Source: Isohypsibius dastychi (Eukaryota > Tardigrada > Eutardigrada > Parachela > Isohypsibiidae). Taken from it: 22,758 nt of DNA. Under the pieces are notes generated by a model. That model saw only the letters and a program-made list of their open reading frames with translations, was not told the origin of the DNA and ran no database searches. Below, piece after piece: positions 8,662 to 17,570 of the stretch. The stretch is from contig JAQIWT010000347.1 of NCBI GenBank assembly GCA_034696485.1, positions 1 to 22,758 of the forward strand, read 5' to 3'. Each line of letters starts with the position of its first letter. Positions within the stretch are counted from its first letter, which is position 1. Both the position numbers and the translations under genes were made by a program.

Positions 8662-11202
8662 TTAGTCCCGTTCGATAATCGTGAAAGGATCGCTGCGATA
8701 CAAATACCCGTTGCCTTTTAGTTCCCATAACTCCCCTTCTTCGAAATCATGATCCGACAACCGACTCTGACGAATGTTGTCTACCATTGGCGTATCGTCT
8801 ACTCGGGTGAAAGCGTGGTCCTGCCATCCCCCGAACACAGAACGATCAGCATAGAAATGGTCAATACGAATTAGCAATTTACGTAAGTTCGGAAAACCAG
8901 CGAAATCCTTATATGAGAGTTCCCGTTCACGAAGTACAGGACGAATGGATGAACAATTCACCTCTACTTCCAGTAGTTGCGGTAAGTCCAAGCAACGGAG
9001 GAGCTGCCCAACGTAATATCTCTCTTTAGGGTCGTCTTTGCCTATCGATAGCTTGACGATTTGCGCTTGAATAGCAGACAAAGCATTGGACACCCGAACC
9101 GCGAAACGTTCTATTTCTGGGGCAGTTTCGCAGTTCCAGTCATCTGTAGGGAAATCGCAGTTGATGATAAGAGCACAAGGATGGCCATCAATGACCTGCG
9201 ATAACTGTTTCAAAAATGGTCTGACTTCTTCCCATAGCACAGGGTTACGATTATGATCAATCTCTAGTCTGATCTCCAGGAGTCCATTGTAGTCAAATGG
9301 TGACGCGGTCAGTGAAGTGCATTTCATTGCTCGAAACTTTGCACTACCTCCGTCGAAAAACGGACTGCAGTGGGCTAGTTTACCCATAACATCTGACCAG
9401 TTAAATTTGGGCATCGGGAACGCAGAGACGAACTTGGGTGAAAACTGATGACGAGGATGACGCGGACGACAATTAACGATGATACTTTCAAGTCTTTGAC
9501 GACTTCTATCAAATGTTGAGATGTGCATCAGTTACTTCAGAACGCTATCATCCACTTCGAATGTGCAGCTTCCAGTCACGTCTATGGTGCGAAGCTTTGG
9601 ATATAGTGGAGAGCCGCTCCGAAAAGCTAGGTTGCCACAGGCACTGAACTCTAGCTTTTTCACGTTCGCGAAGAAACCACGTGAAAGAATATCGCTGGTC
9701 CAGTTACCAAAGTCAGTGAACCGCACTGATCGAATTGAATCTGGTAAGGTTGTGAAGTCCGTATCCGGGTACAGGGCAACAATGTACCTTTTCTCTCGGA
9801 TACAGATTGCTCTCGATTATTGCACGAAGGTCACGAACATACTCTTTAGGGGTAAGCTTCGATATCTGTCTGAGGAGAACTGAATCAGTCGAATCGATCG
9901 GATCTACAAGGCAGAAAATCGTAGAAAATAAGCTTGAGGAGAAAAACGAGTCCAGATCACAACGCTCTGCCGCATTATGTTGCAGACAAGAGGACGTGAA
10001 TAATTGCACGTCATACCACAAAGATCCGAGTATGACACCTGGAACGCCACCCGATAAGATACGACGCAAGTAAAGGTCAAATTTCGAAGGAGGAACACGG
10101 CTGGATGCAACCGAGACTTCCTCTCCAAGGCTCGCTTCGAGTTGTTCCCCGTCTTTTCCGAGAATGATTCGCTTATTATCAAATCCTGCCTCCATATCAA
10201 GAAGAACACATCCCAGACTCCAAATATCAGTTTTGAAGCCCACCATTTGATTGGACTCTCTATTGGCGATTCTGCATCCCATTTCGGGTGAGTAGTACAT
10301 GGGAGTTCCAACTCCAAATTTGATGTCGATCTCATCGATGTTTCCTTTCCCAACAATGATGGATTTATCCAGATCACATATTTTAACTGTGAACGTACCA
10401 TATTCTCCTTCTACAGCAACAATATTCCCTGGCTTGAGGTCACAATGAACAACTCCATTGGAATGGAGATACGAAAGACCGAGAACTACCGGTCCAAGCG
10501 AATAGTATGTTTCCATATATCCAAGCGAGCTCCAAACTGTTTTAAAATCAGCTGCAAATAACGCTATTTCGCTGAAACAATTATTACCGGGTATGAAGTA
10601 ATGATTCTAACCTGAGCAGTATTCCATGACAATGCAGATCTTGCTGGTTTCCATATCTGACGCTCGTGCCATTTTGAAAACTGTGTAGTATCTGAGGATG
10701 TTATCGTGTCTAAGTTTTTCAAGATATCCGATTTGCTTGCTGTATTTCTCAAATTCCTTTTCGTACAAGTTGTCATCCAACTTGCCATTCAACTGTTTGA
10801 TAGCAAGGAATATAGGTCCGCCAGGACGGGGCCATTTCATAACTCTCGCCTTCAACACAACCCCATTCCTGCATCTGGCAATGCACTCCTCGACGGTATC
10901 GTGCAAGCCAAAAGGTACTGCGGTTCGAGGTCTAGGGTGGGCAGTCGTATGACGTCAAGTTCCACTTGACTGGTCAATTCTTGAACCAATGAAAATTGAG
11001 CTTTCACTCGGCCAGTCCGCATTCTTGCAGTTTCTTTGTTCGAATTTAAACCAAAATGCCATTAGTCCACCTTGATTTTTAAATGACGTCATCCGACCGC
11101 CCCTGAAAATGTGGGACCGCAGTACCTTTTGGCTTGCACGATATATCTGAGCGTTCCTTCAACGCCGTCGACCACGAAATTCTTAAGCTGAACTGGATTC
11201 AT
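8662..11202 (-). pseudogene. Kinase/LRR-like pseudogene (copy A)
   Basis: This is the decayed paralogue of the gene at 13769-16081. The start ATG (11202) is preserved, followed by QLKNFVVDGVEGTL. A 243-bp MITE (10899-11141) then cuts exon 1. A 60-base intron (10611-10552) sits in the hinge of the kinase domain at the same place as in copy B. Exon 2 keeps VVHCDLKPGNIV, the DLD in place of DFG, and GTPMYYSPE. A fourth T at 9789-9792 (three in copy B) shifts the frame after the kinase part. A TAA at 9534-9532 replaces GAA at the matching codon of copy B. Downstream the frame is open again to 8662, ending in YLYRSDPF. Three independent lesions make a full-length product impossible. A shorter kinase-only product is conceivable only if the MITE is spliced out or an internal start is used. 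Confidence 0.88.
10899..11141. mobile_element. 243-bp MITE in exon 1 of copy A
   Basis: The ends TCGTGCAAGCCAAAAGGTAC... (10899-10924) and 11116-11141 are 26-base exact inverted repeats, flanked by TA at 10897-10898 and 11142-11143. The paralogous site in copy B (GACGGTATAACTGAG) lacks the insert, and removing the element plus one TA gives GACGGTATATCTGAG in copy A. No transposase is encoded. Its ends differ from those of the MITE at 6061-6557, so it is another family with the same TA target preference. A TGACGTCA-like TGACGTC motif occurs inside near both ends. Confidence 0.9.
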
Positions 11203-11256
11203 TTCGAACTGTGTGGAAAAAGAAGCAAATGAGATCAGCAACCTAGAGTTCACAAT

Positions 11257-11265
11257 GTTTTATAC
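11257..11265 (-). promoter_or_regulatory. TATA box of copy A
   Basis: GTATAAAAC on the minus strand lies about 55 bases before the ATG at 11202. The same motif stands at the matching position before copy B, which supports a conserved core promoter. Confidence 0.5.
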
Positions 11266-11668
11266 CATGGCAAATTAAAATCGTTTTATCGAAAGGGCGC
11301 TTTTCATATTTGCTCAGAGATAACGAGACAAAAGGTAGCGGAAAGTAGTGATAAAGTTGCTTGTTCATAAGTTATGGTGAAACCCGTGTGATGCTGAAGT
11401 CATGCATTCCGGCAAGCTTATCAGCCGACCGTAGACCAGACTTGCTAAATTACTTGGAAATTCTGCCGCTTTATCTTACATGATATTTTGAACAATGTGT
11501 CGACAAAGTGGCTGATTTTACTGGTTAATCGCAACTTCCAACATTTTTACTCATTCTTATCCCCTTCCATGAAGAGTTCCCCCGGTTCTTCTCTACTTTG
11601 TAAGGCTAGCTCAACAAACAAGAATAGCAAGCGAAACGAACGAGGAGTTTCGGGATTTGGTTGAAGTG

Positions 11669-12471
11669 TAGTATTCAAGCAACACGCGTCCCTTCGGTCC
11701 GCGGACGGCCTCGTCGAAACTTTATAAATATGAGAAAGATCACACAGGCCACACGATGTTTATTATTTTCAAGTTTTATTTACTCTCAGCACTCAACAGA
11801 TGCGTTGCGTTTACGCTTCAGACCTCGAGTGTTCTTACAATAATTGGGATTCAGGCTGTATAGAGAGTCAGAAAAAGTCGAAATTCCGCTCAACCCGTCA
11901 TCAGAGATTTCCACCAAATCAATTTCATCTTCTATCAGCTGCACTTCTTCGGCCGATCTTTCAGACTTGATTTCATCAGTATCCTGTTCAAGTCCAATTT
12001 CTTCTGTTTGTTCTTCCGAATCTACTGCTTGGTTCGGGTTTTCATCTTCGTCATCTTCGTCTTCGGCCGCATATGTTGGTTCTTCCACCTCATTCCCGTC
12101 ATCAGAACCACATTCATCCCCACTGATTTCCGCCTCATGGCTATCGTGTTCATCTGAGTCGCACTCTTCAGCACTATCTTCGCATGACATCTCGACTTCG
12201 CTCCCTGACTCCTGTCCACTCTCAGCTGTATCTTCCTCCAGGTCTTCCTCGTCCTCTCCCCCTCCTTCAGTTTCTGTCTCTTCTTCATCCTGAATCGCTT
12301 CTTCGTCTTCATCTTCTTCCTCTTCATCCTTTCCGACTATTTCTTTCTTGATATCTGCTGCTGTTTTGGGTTATAACCCAATATGGGATTATAACCTAAT
12401 TTTTAATCCACTTTTGTCACATTAATGTAACAAAAGTGGATTAAAGTGGATTAAAGTGGATTAATGCATAA
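11669..12471. other. Insert between the two duplication units
   Basis: The homology between units A and B stops at about 11668 and resumes at about 12472, whereas the left junction (7261-7293) lacks this material. The insert holds the acidic reading frame and the palindrome cluster. I see no terminal inverted repeats that would make it a simple transposon. Confidence 0.55.
11786..12362 (-). CDS. Asp/Glu-rich protein with basic C-terminus
   Basis: The frame is open on the minus strand from about 12362 to the stop at 11786. It is very acidic (runs such as DEEEEDEDEE and EDEDDEDENPN) and ends with a basic GLKRKRN that could act as a nuclear localisation signal. The first ATG is at 12190, giving 134 residues (MSCEDSAEECDSDE). 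However, the acidic coding extends 55 further codons upstream without a start, reaching an AAAACAG acceptor-like site, so a spliced upstream exon is likely but not identified. AATAAA follows the stop at once (11780-11775). Low-complexity acidic proteins often bind histones or basic partners, but nothing here fixes a function. Simple-repeat origin of the GAA/GAT-rich part is also possible. Confidence 0.5.
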
Positions 12472-12478
12472 TTATGCA
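12368..12478. repeat. Cluster of palindromes and AAAGTGGATT tandem repeats
   Basis: Within 111 bases lie GGGTTATAACCC (12368-12379, perfect), a 38-base palindrome at 12405-12442 with one mismatched pair (arms AATCCACTTTTGT), a tandem run of AAAGTGGATTA-like units at about 12433-12463, and TGCATAATTATGCA (12465-12478, perfect). Such a stretch could form hairpins or a cruciform. It marks the right border of the insert between duplication units. Confidence 0.75.
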
Positions 12479-12480
12479 CG

Positions 12481-13768
12481 CGCTGAATCTGGACGATGTG
12501 CTCATACCCATGCATTTCTACACACTTCGCTGTCCTTCGAGCTTTTAGAAACGAATAAAGCACTTTTGAAAAGCAGATGGCAGCTGATACATTCACAGGA
12601 GCGCGGGAACCCAAGAAAGTGTTGCAATAGTTTTCGCTTTTACAGTTTCGATTGTCTGCGTGAATATTCACAAGTGCGAAAACAACTCGGATATAGATCA
12701 ATGCACCAACTTGTTTGTCAAGAAAAACCTCAATAACCATAGCGATTCCACGTCATAAAATACCCCGGTAAATATCTCCGATTTTCATATCTGAGGCGTC
12801 TGGGTACTGAGTATAGGTGTAATTCGAGCCGATGGATCCGGATAATCTGGCCACCCATATCATGGCGAATATGAAAAGCGACTTTGAAGAAGATATGCAC
12901 CACAGAAACTCGAATTCGAAGCTGTTACTACTATACAGTAGATGACCGTTGTGTCGCCATCTTGTTCAAGAACCCTTGAATTTTTCCGTCACGGCGGGTT
13001 TGTTTTACTGAGCTGAAAAACTGAAGTTCAATGTCTTCATGTCGCTCACCAAGTTGCTTCATAATGTCGGTGGAAGCAGTGTGAGGAGCTTCCGCTACAA
13101 CAGCCTTCCACGACCTCCTTCAGTTGACTGAAGGATTTCTTCATCCTGCCACGCAGAAAAGCATTCTCCCCAGAGCAAAAGATTGCAATATCCTAGCACC
13201 TGTACAAAATTGTCCAGTGGGTGGCACAATCAATGCTTATGAAACCCGCTCGTGCCATTATCATCAACTGGGGACTTTCCCGTTCTCAACAGCATTCAAG
13301 CAATAACGGATGTAAAACAATCTGGAAAGATTGACATATTGGTCTGGCATCTGTTCATGCGTTATTTGTTTCTTATATGAATGGACCGATCCGCTCTATA
13401 TAGTAACGGCAATATAACGGCAAAAACTGACTGCGGCACGACTATTGCGCTTCAACTCAGAACTAGGAACTTGGGATTCGAAACTCAGAAATCGGAATTT
13501 GGATCTCGGAACTCGGTACTCGGAACTCCGAAATATTTTCCAAACGATTTTGTGCTTGCTTTCGTCGGATTTCCCGAACAGAACCCCCCGACGGAAAAGA
13601 ACGGTCAAGCAAGCGATAGAGAAAAAATACAATCAACACAACAACTGCTTGTACTTTTGCTTCACATTTAGAGAATTTGTTACAGAGGTATTGAGTCGGG
13701 GGATAATCTGTCGATTACCGGCTCTAGTTGCAGGTAGGGGTTCCGTGACGCATTTGATTCCTAACTTC
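12481..13768. other. Gene-free duplicated 3' flank of unit B
   Basis: Counterpart of 7293-8640. It contains a short simple-repeat run at about 13455-13533 built on GGAACTCGG and GTACTCGGAACTC, which copy A lacks. No frame has a recognisable domain. Confidence 0.5.
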
Positions 13769-16081
13769 TTACTCGAAACCCAGACCTTTACGCCTCCCTC
13801 CGAGTCTCGCGAAGGGTTTGCTGCGATACAAATATCCATTGCCTTTTAGCTCCCATAACTCCCCTTCTTCGTATCCGTGGTCCGACAAGCGGCTCTGACG
13901 AATATTGTCTACCATTGGTGTGTCGTCTACTCGGGTGAACGCGTAGTTCCGTGATCCCCCGAATACTGGACGATCAGCATCGAAATGGTCCACAGGAATG
14001 AGCAATTTACGTAAGTTCAGAAATCCAGTGAAATCCTCATATGAGAGTTCCCATCCACGTCTCTGGAAATTAAAATTCACCTCCAGTTCCAGTAGCTGCG
14101 GTAGGTCCAAGCAATGGAGAAGCTGTTTGATGTAATATCGGTTTTTACAGTAATCTTTGCCTATCGTCAGCTTGACGATTTGCGCTTTAATAGCAGACAA
14201 AGCACTGGACACACGAACTGCGAGACATTCGATATCTGGAGCAAATTCGTCGTTCCCATAAACCAGGGGGAAGCTGCAGTCGATCCTTAGGCCACAAGGA
14301 TGGCCATCAATGATCTGCGATAACTCTTTCAAAAATATTCCAACTTTTTCCCAGAGCACAAGGTCATGACGAGGATTAGCCACCAGTGAGATCACCATGA
14401 GTCCATTGTAATCCGATGATGACGCGGTCAACGAAAGGCATTTCATTGATCGAAACGATGCAGTACAATCTCGTATACCTTCTCTAAAGAATGGGCTGTA
14501 GGAGCCTAGTTTACCCATCACATCTGACCAGTTAAATCTGGGCATCGGGAACGCAGAGACAAACTCGGGTGAAAGTTGATGACAAGGACGACACGGAGGA
14601 CTGTTAGCAATGATATTCTCAAGTCCTTTACGGTTGCCAACAAATGTTGAGATGTTCATCAGTTCCTTCAAAACGTTATCATCAAGTTCGAATGTGCAGC
14701 CGGTAATCACGTTTATGGAGCGAAGCTGTGGATATCGTGGAGAGCCGCTCCGAAAAGTTAGGTCACCACAGTCACTGAACTCTAGCTTTTCTACGCTGCC
14801 GAAGATGCCATGTGAGAGGATATCGCTGGTCCAGTTACCAAAGCCAATGAACTGAACGGATCGAATTGAATCGGGTAAAGTTCTGAAGTCCGTATCTGGG
14901 TACAGGGCAACGCAGTACCTTTCTCTCGAGAATAGATTGCTCCGGATTATTGCGCGAACATCACGAAGATACTGTCCAGGGGTAAGCTTCGATCTCTGTT
15001 CCAGGAACACTTCATCGGGATAACGCATACTTACAGTGCAGAAAGTATTGTGAAAGGAGCTGTCTGGGGAAAAAATTGAATCCAGACTACAACGCTCTGC
15101 CGCATAATGTTTCAAACAAGAAGAAGTAAATTTTTGCACGTCTGACCGTAACCATCTGACAGCTGGAACACCACCGGATAAGATGTGATGCAAGTAAAGA
15201 TCAAATTCACAAGGAGGAACCCCACTGGATGCCATCACCGAGACTTCCTTTCCTAGGCTCGTTCCGATTTGTTCCCCGTCGAGAATGATTCGGCTTTCTT
15301 TCTCGAATAATGTCGTCATATCAAGAAGAACACATCCTAGACTCCAAATATCAGTTTTGAAGCCCACTTTCTGATTGGACTCTCTACTGGCAATTCTGGA
15401 TCCCATTTCGGGTGAGTAATACATGGGAGTTCCAACACCAAATTCGATGTCGATCTCATCGATGTTTCCTTTCCCAACAATGATGGATTCATCCAGATCA
15501 CATATTTTAACTATGAACGTATTATATTCTCCTTCATCAGCTACAATATTCGCTGGTTTGAGATCACCATGAACAATTCCATTTGAATGTAGATACGAAA
15601 GACCGAGAACTACCTGTGCAAGCAAATGTTGTGTTCCCAAAAATCCAAGCGATCTCCAAACTTTTTTAAAATCAGCTGAAAAAAACGCCGTTCCGCTGCA
15701 ATAGTTAGTACCGGATAAAAAGTAAGGATTCTTACCTGAGCAGTACTCCATGACAATGCATATCTTGCTGGTTTCCATAGCTGATGCCCGTGTCATTTTG
15801 AAGACTGTGTAGTATCTGAGGACGTTTTCGTGTCTTAACTTTTCAAGATATCCTATTTGCTTGCTGTGTTTCTCGAATTCTTTCTCGAACAAGTTGTCAT
15901 CCAAACTGCCGTCCAACTGTTTAATTGCAAGGAATTCAGGTCCGCCAGGACGCGGCCATTTCATAACTCTCGCCTTCAACACAACCCCATTCCTGCATTT
16001 GGCAATGCACTCCTCGACGGTATAACTGAGCGTTCCTTCAACGCCGTCGACCACGAAATTCTTGAGCTGAATTGAACACAT
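13769..16081 (-). CDS. Atypical protein kinase fused to an LRR-like C-terminal region (copy B)
   Basis: Exons 16081-15736 and 15675-13769 give 750 residues. The 60-base intron has GTAAGA, a perfect TACTAAC branch site and a TTTTTTTCAG acceptor. The kinase domain spans about residues 20-345: K54 in FLAIK, hinge IVMEYCS (109-115), HGD catalytic loop with D153, K155 and N158, DLD with D175 for DFG, GTPMYYSPE (197-205), and DIWSLGC (from 224). The classic Gly-rich loop is replaced by CRNGVV (29-34), and the HRD Arg is Gly. The catalytic Lys and both Asp are present, so activity is possible but unproven. The C-terminal half (about 360-740) has leucine-rich-like segments (VEKLEFSDCGDL, LPQLLELEVN, FLNLRKLLI) as in F-box/LRR proteins, perhaps for target binding. 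ATG 16081 is chosen because it matches copy A and lies 55 bases below a TATA box. I know no named orthologue. Confidence 0.85.
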   Translation of the reverse strand: MCSIQLKNFVVDGVEGTLSYTVEECIAKCRNGVVLKARVMKWPRPGGPEFLAIKQLDGSLDDNLFEKEFEKHSKQIGYLEKLRHENVLRYYTVFKMTRASAMETSKICIVMEYCSGKNPYFLSGTNYCSGTAFFSADFKKVWRSLGFLGTQHLLAQVVLGLSYLHSNGIVHGDLKPANIVADEGEYNTFIVKICDLDESIIVGKGNIDEIDIEFGVGTPMYYSPEMGSRIASRESNQKVGFKTDIWSLGCVLLDMTTLFEKESRIILDGEQIGTSLGKEVSVMASSGVPPCEFDLYLHHILSGGVPAVRWLRSDVQKFTSSCLKHYAAERCSLDSIFSPDSSFHNTFCTVSMRYPDEVFLEQRSKLTPGQYLRDVRAIIRSNLFSRERYCVALYPDTDFRTLPDSIRSVQFIGFGNWTSDILSHGIFGSVEKLEFSDCGDLTFRSGSPRYPQLRSINVITGCTFELDDNVLKELMNISTFVGNRKGLENIIANSPPCRPCHQLSPEFVSAFPMPRFNWSDVMGKLGSYSPFFREGIRDCTASFRSMKCLSLTASSSDYNGLMVISLVANPRHDLVLWEKVGIFLKELSQIIDGHPCGLRIDCSFPLVYGNDEFAPDIECLAVRVSSALSAIKAQIVKLTIGKDYCKNRYYIKQLLHCLDLPQLLELEVNFNFQRRGWELSYEDFTGFLNLRKLLIPVDHFDADRPVFGGSRNYAFTRVDDTPMVDNIRQSRLSDHGYEEGELWELKGNGYLYRSKPFARLGGRRKGLGFE

Positions 16082-16135
16082 TTCGAACTGTTTAGAAAAA
16101 GAAGCAAAAGAGATCAGCAAGCTAGCGTTCACAAT

Positions 16136-16144
16136 CTTTTATAC
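16136..16144 (-). promoter_or_regulatory. TATA box of the kinase/LRR-like gene
   Basis: GTATAAAAG on the minus strand ends 55 bases before the ATG at 16081. It is conserved at the matching place of copy A. It implies a short 5' leader; a CTTCTTTTTC...CAG acceptor-like run just before the ATG leaves open an upstream exon. Confidence 0.55.
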
Positions 16145-16495
16145 AATCGCCAATGAAGACCGTTATCGAAAGACCGCTTTTCATATTTGCTCAGAGATAA
16201 CGATGTACTAACAAAAGGTAACGGAAAATAGTGATAAGGTTGCTTGTTCAAACGTTATGGTGCAACCCGTGTGATGCCGAAGTCATGCATTCCGGAAAGG
16301 TTATCGTTACCGGGACTTGCTGGATTACTCGGAAATTCTGCCGCCTGATCTTACATCATATTTTGAAGAATGTGTCGAGAAAGTGGCTGATTTCACTGGT
16401 GATTTCATACTTACAACATTTTCACTCGTTCTTCTCCCCTTCCACGAAGAATTTACCCACTTCTGCAGGTACTCTACGTCGTTAGGCTAGCTCAA

Positions 16496-16946
16496 AATTT
16501 TGATAAACTAACAGCCCGATCCATTGTCGGCGCGCTCTTTCTGAACGCGCGATAATAATTCAAACAGTTTGAACTAAAAATAAATCTTTTATACTTGAAA
16601 TTCGGATAAAAAGAAAACGATATGATAAATTTTAAAATGAATGGCCAGAATATGCGAAGAAGTACCAGATATGATCCAATCTAGTTAAAATTCAAGGAAA
16701 TGTCAGCTGACATAACAGAAAGCTTGACTTGATGAAAAATATGTCGAAAATTTGCCCAACTTCATACTTTAAAAATGCAGCTGAAATAATCGATCCTATC
16801 CAGGTCATGAGTTTTTGTCACACGTTCATCAACTTCAAAACTTGAGCTTCTGGTGATTCCAGTTACCATTTGTTGAAATTTCGACAAGATCAACCATACC
16901 AAACCAAACCATTTCAGCATGTCGACGGTCACCTTAACAAATACGA
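16496..16946. other. AT-rich stretch, 3' side of the Cys-rich gene
   Basis: A minus-strand frame from ATG 16950 (MIVFVKVTVDMLKWFG...) starts with a hydrophobic segment but overlaps the end of the Cys-rich gene and shows no splice partner. I treat it as unsupported. I found no AATAAA on the minus strand here. Confidence 0.35.
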
Positions 16947-17147
16947 TCATTTAGACATGATACAACAGTGAGAATACAGCTCAAAGTGGACCCGAGAGTC
17001 TTTATCGAAAAGCGAAGGAGAGAGAGCATCTTGAGCTCTGACAGGAGTAATACAACACTTTGCTGTTTTTGGAGATAGTTCGGCCAATGCAGCTATCACT
17101 ACTAAACAGTGGTGGGGTATTTGAGCTAGAGTGTTCAAATAGACCGT

Positions 17148-17275
17148 CCAACCTAAACGAACCTAAACTAACCTAACTTTTAGGGTAGTTTAGGTTGCGA
17201 AAATGCAGCAACGAAAATAGGTTAGTTTAGAATAGGTCGAAAAACAGAGCAACTTAGTTTAGTTTAGGTTTGATT
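17148..17275. repeat. Left subterminal repeats of the hAT element
   Basis: AACCTAAAC, AACTAACCTAAC and their complements TTAGTTTAGG recur many times in both orientations. Subterminal arrays like this are typical transposase-binding sites in hAT elements. The right end carries the matching array at 19682-19780. Confidence 0.75.
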
Positions 17276-17297
17276 ACTAAACACTGGATTACAAATC

Positions 17298-17350
17298 ACT
17301 GGTGGTTCCACCAGCAATTTGATTACTAAAATTACTGGTGGTTCCACCAG
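17298..17350. repeat. Paired CTGGTGG-TT-CCACCAG palindromes
   Basis: The 16-base palindrome CTGGTGGTTCCACCAG appears twice, at about 17300-17315 and 17334-17349, each after TTACTAAA or TTACAAAT. They lie upstream of the transposase start and could be regulatory or part of the element's internal repeats. Confidence 0.6.
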
Positions 17351-17570
17351 TTATTGTAGTACGTATCACGTGGAGAGCAGAGCATTGTTTGATAGAACAA
17401 AGGAATGGTAGGTTGACTATTGTTTAAAATAACCGGTATCCGGTTTCTCTGCATGTGCAGTGCACTACCATTTACTCTCAGTTCGTGGTTTGATTATAGT
17501 TGCTCTGATTTAGCTGAGCAAACTTCAATAAAGTACTGATTTGTTTTCCCAATCGTTTGAACCTTCAATC

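Larger units (their letters stand above)
7213..11668. repeat. Segmental duplication, left unit (A)
   Basis: From about 7293 this block matches 12472-16495 in the same order and orientation: a gene-free 3' flank (7293-8640), the kinase pseudogene, and its upstream flank to about 11612. Shared landmarks include the block around ACCCAAGAAAGTGTTG (7431 and 12609), GGTGGAAGCAGTGTGA (7892 and 13070), and the upstream block with TAGTGATAA near 11347 and 16229. A piece of upstream flank also recurs at 7220-7261 (TTCGGGATTTGGTGGAAGTG), matching 11630-11670. It looks like the tail of a further, now missing unit, so the array probably once had at least three members. Confidence 0.85.
12472..16495. repeat. 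Segmental duplication, right unit (B)
   Basis: This matches 7293-11612 in order and orientation, including 3' flank, kinase/LRR-like gene, TATA box and upstream flank (to about TTAGGCTAGCTCAA at 16481-16494). Similarity stops after that. The flanks have diverged by many small indels, while the coding part aligns well, so the copy is not recent. Confidence 0.85.

Noticed and set aside
12022-12327. Lys/Arg-rich minus-strand frame overlapping the acidic frame
   Set aside because: It is the shifted reading of GAA/GAT-rich sequence and has no independent support.
13769-16132. Single 787-residue frame from 16132 as the kinase protein
   Set aside because: The first 17 codons begin at a non-ATG start and overlap the TATA-to-ATG leader. 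Twenty residues in the hinge are an intron with perfect splice and branch signals, and copy A has a stop in the same intron.
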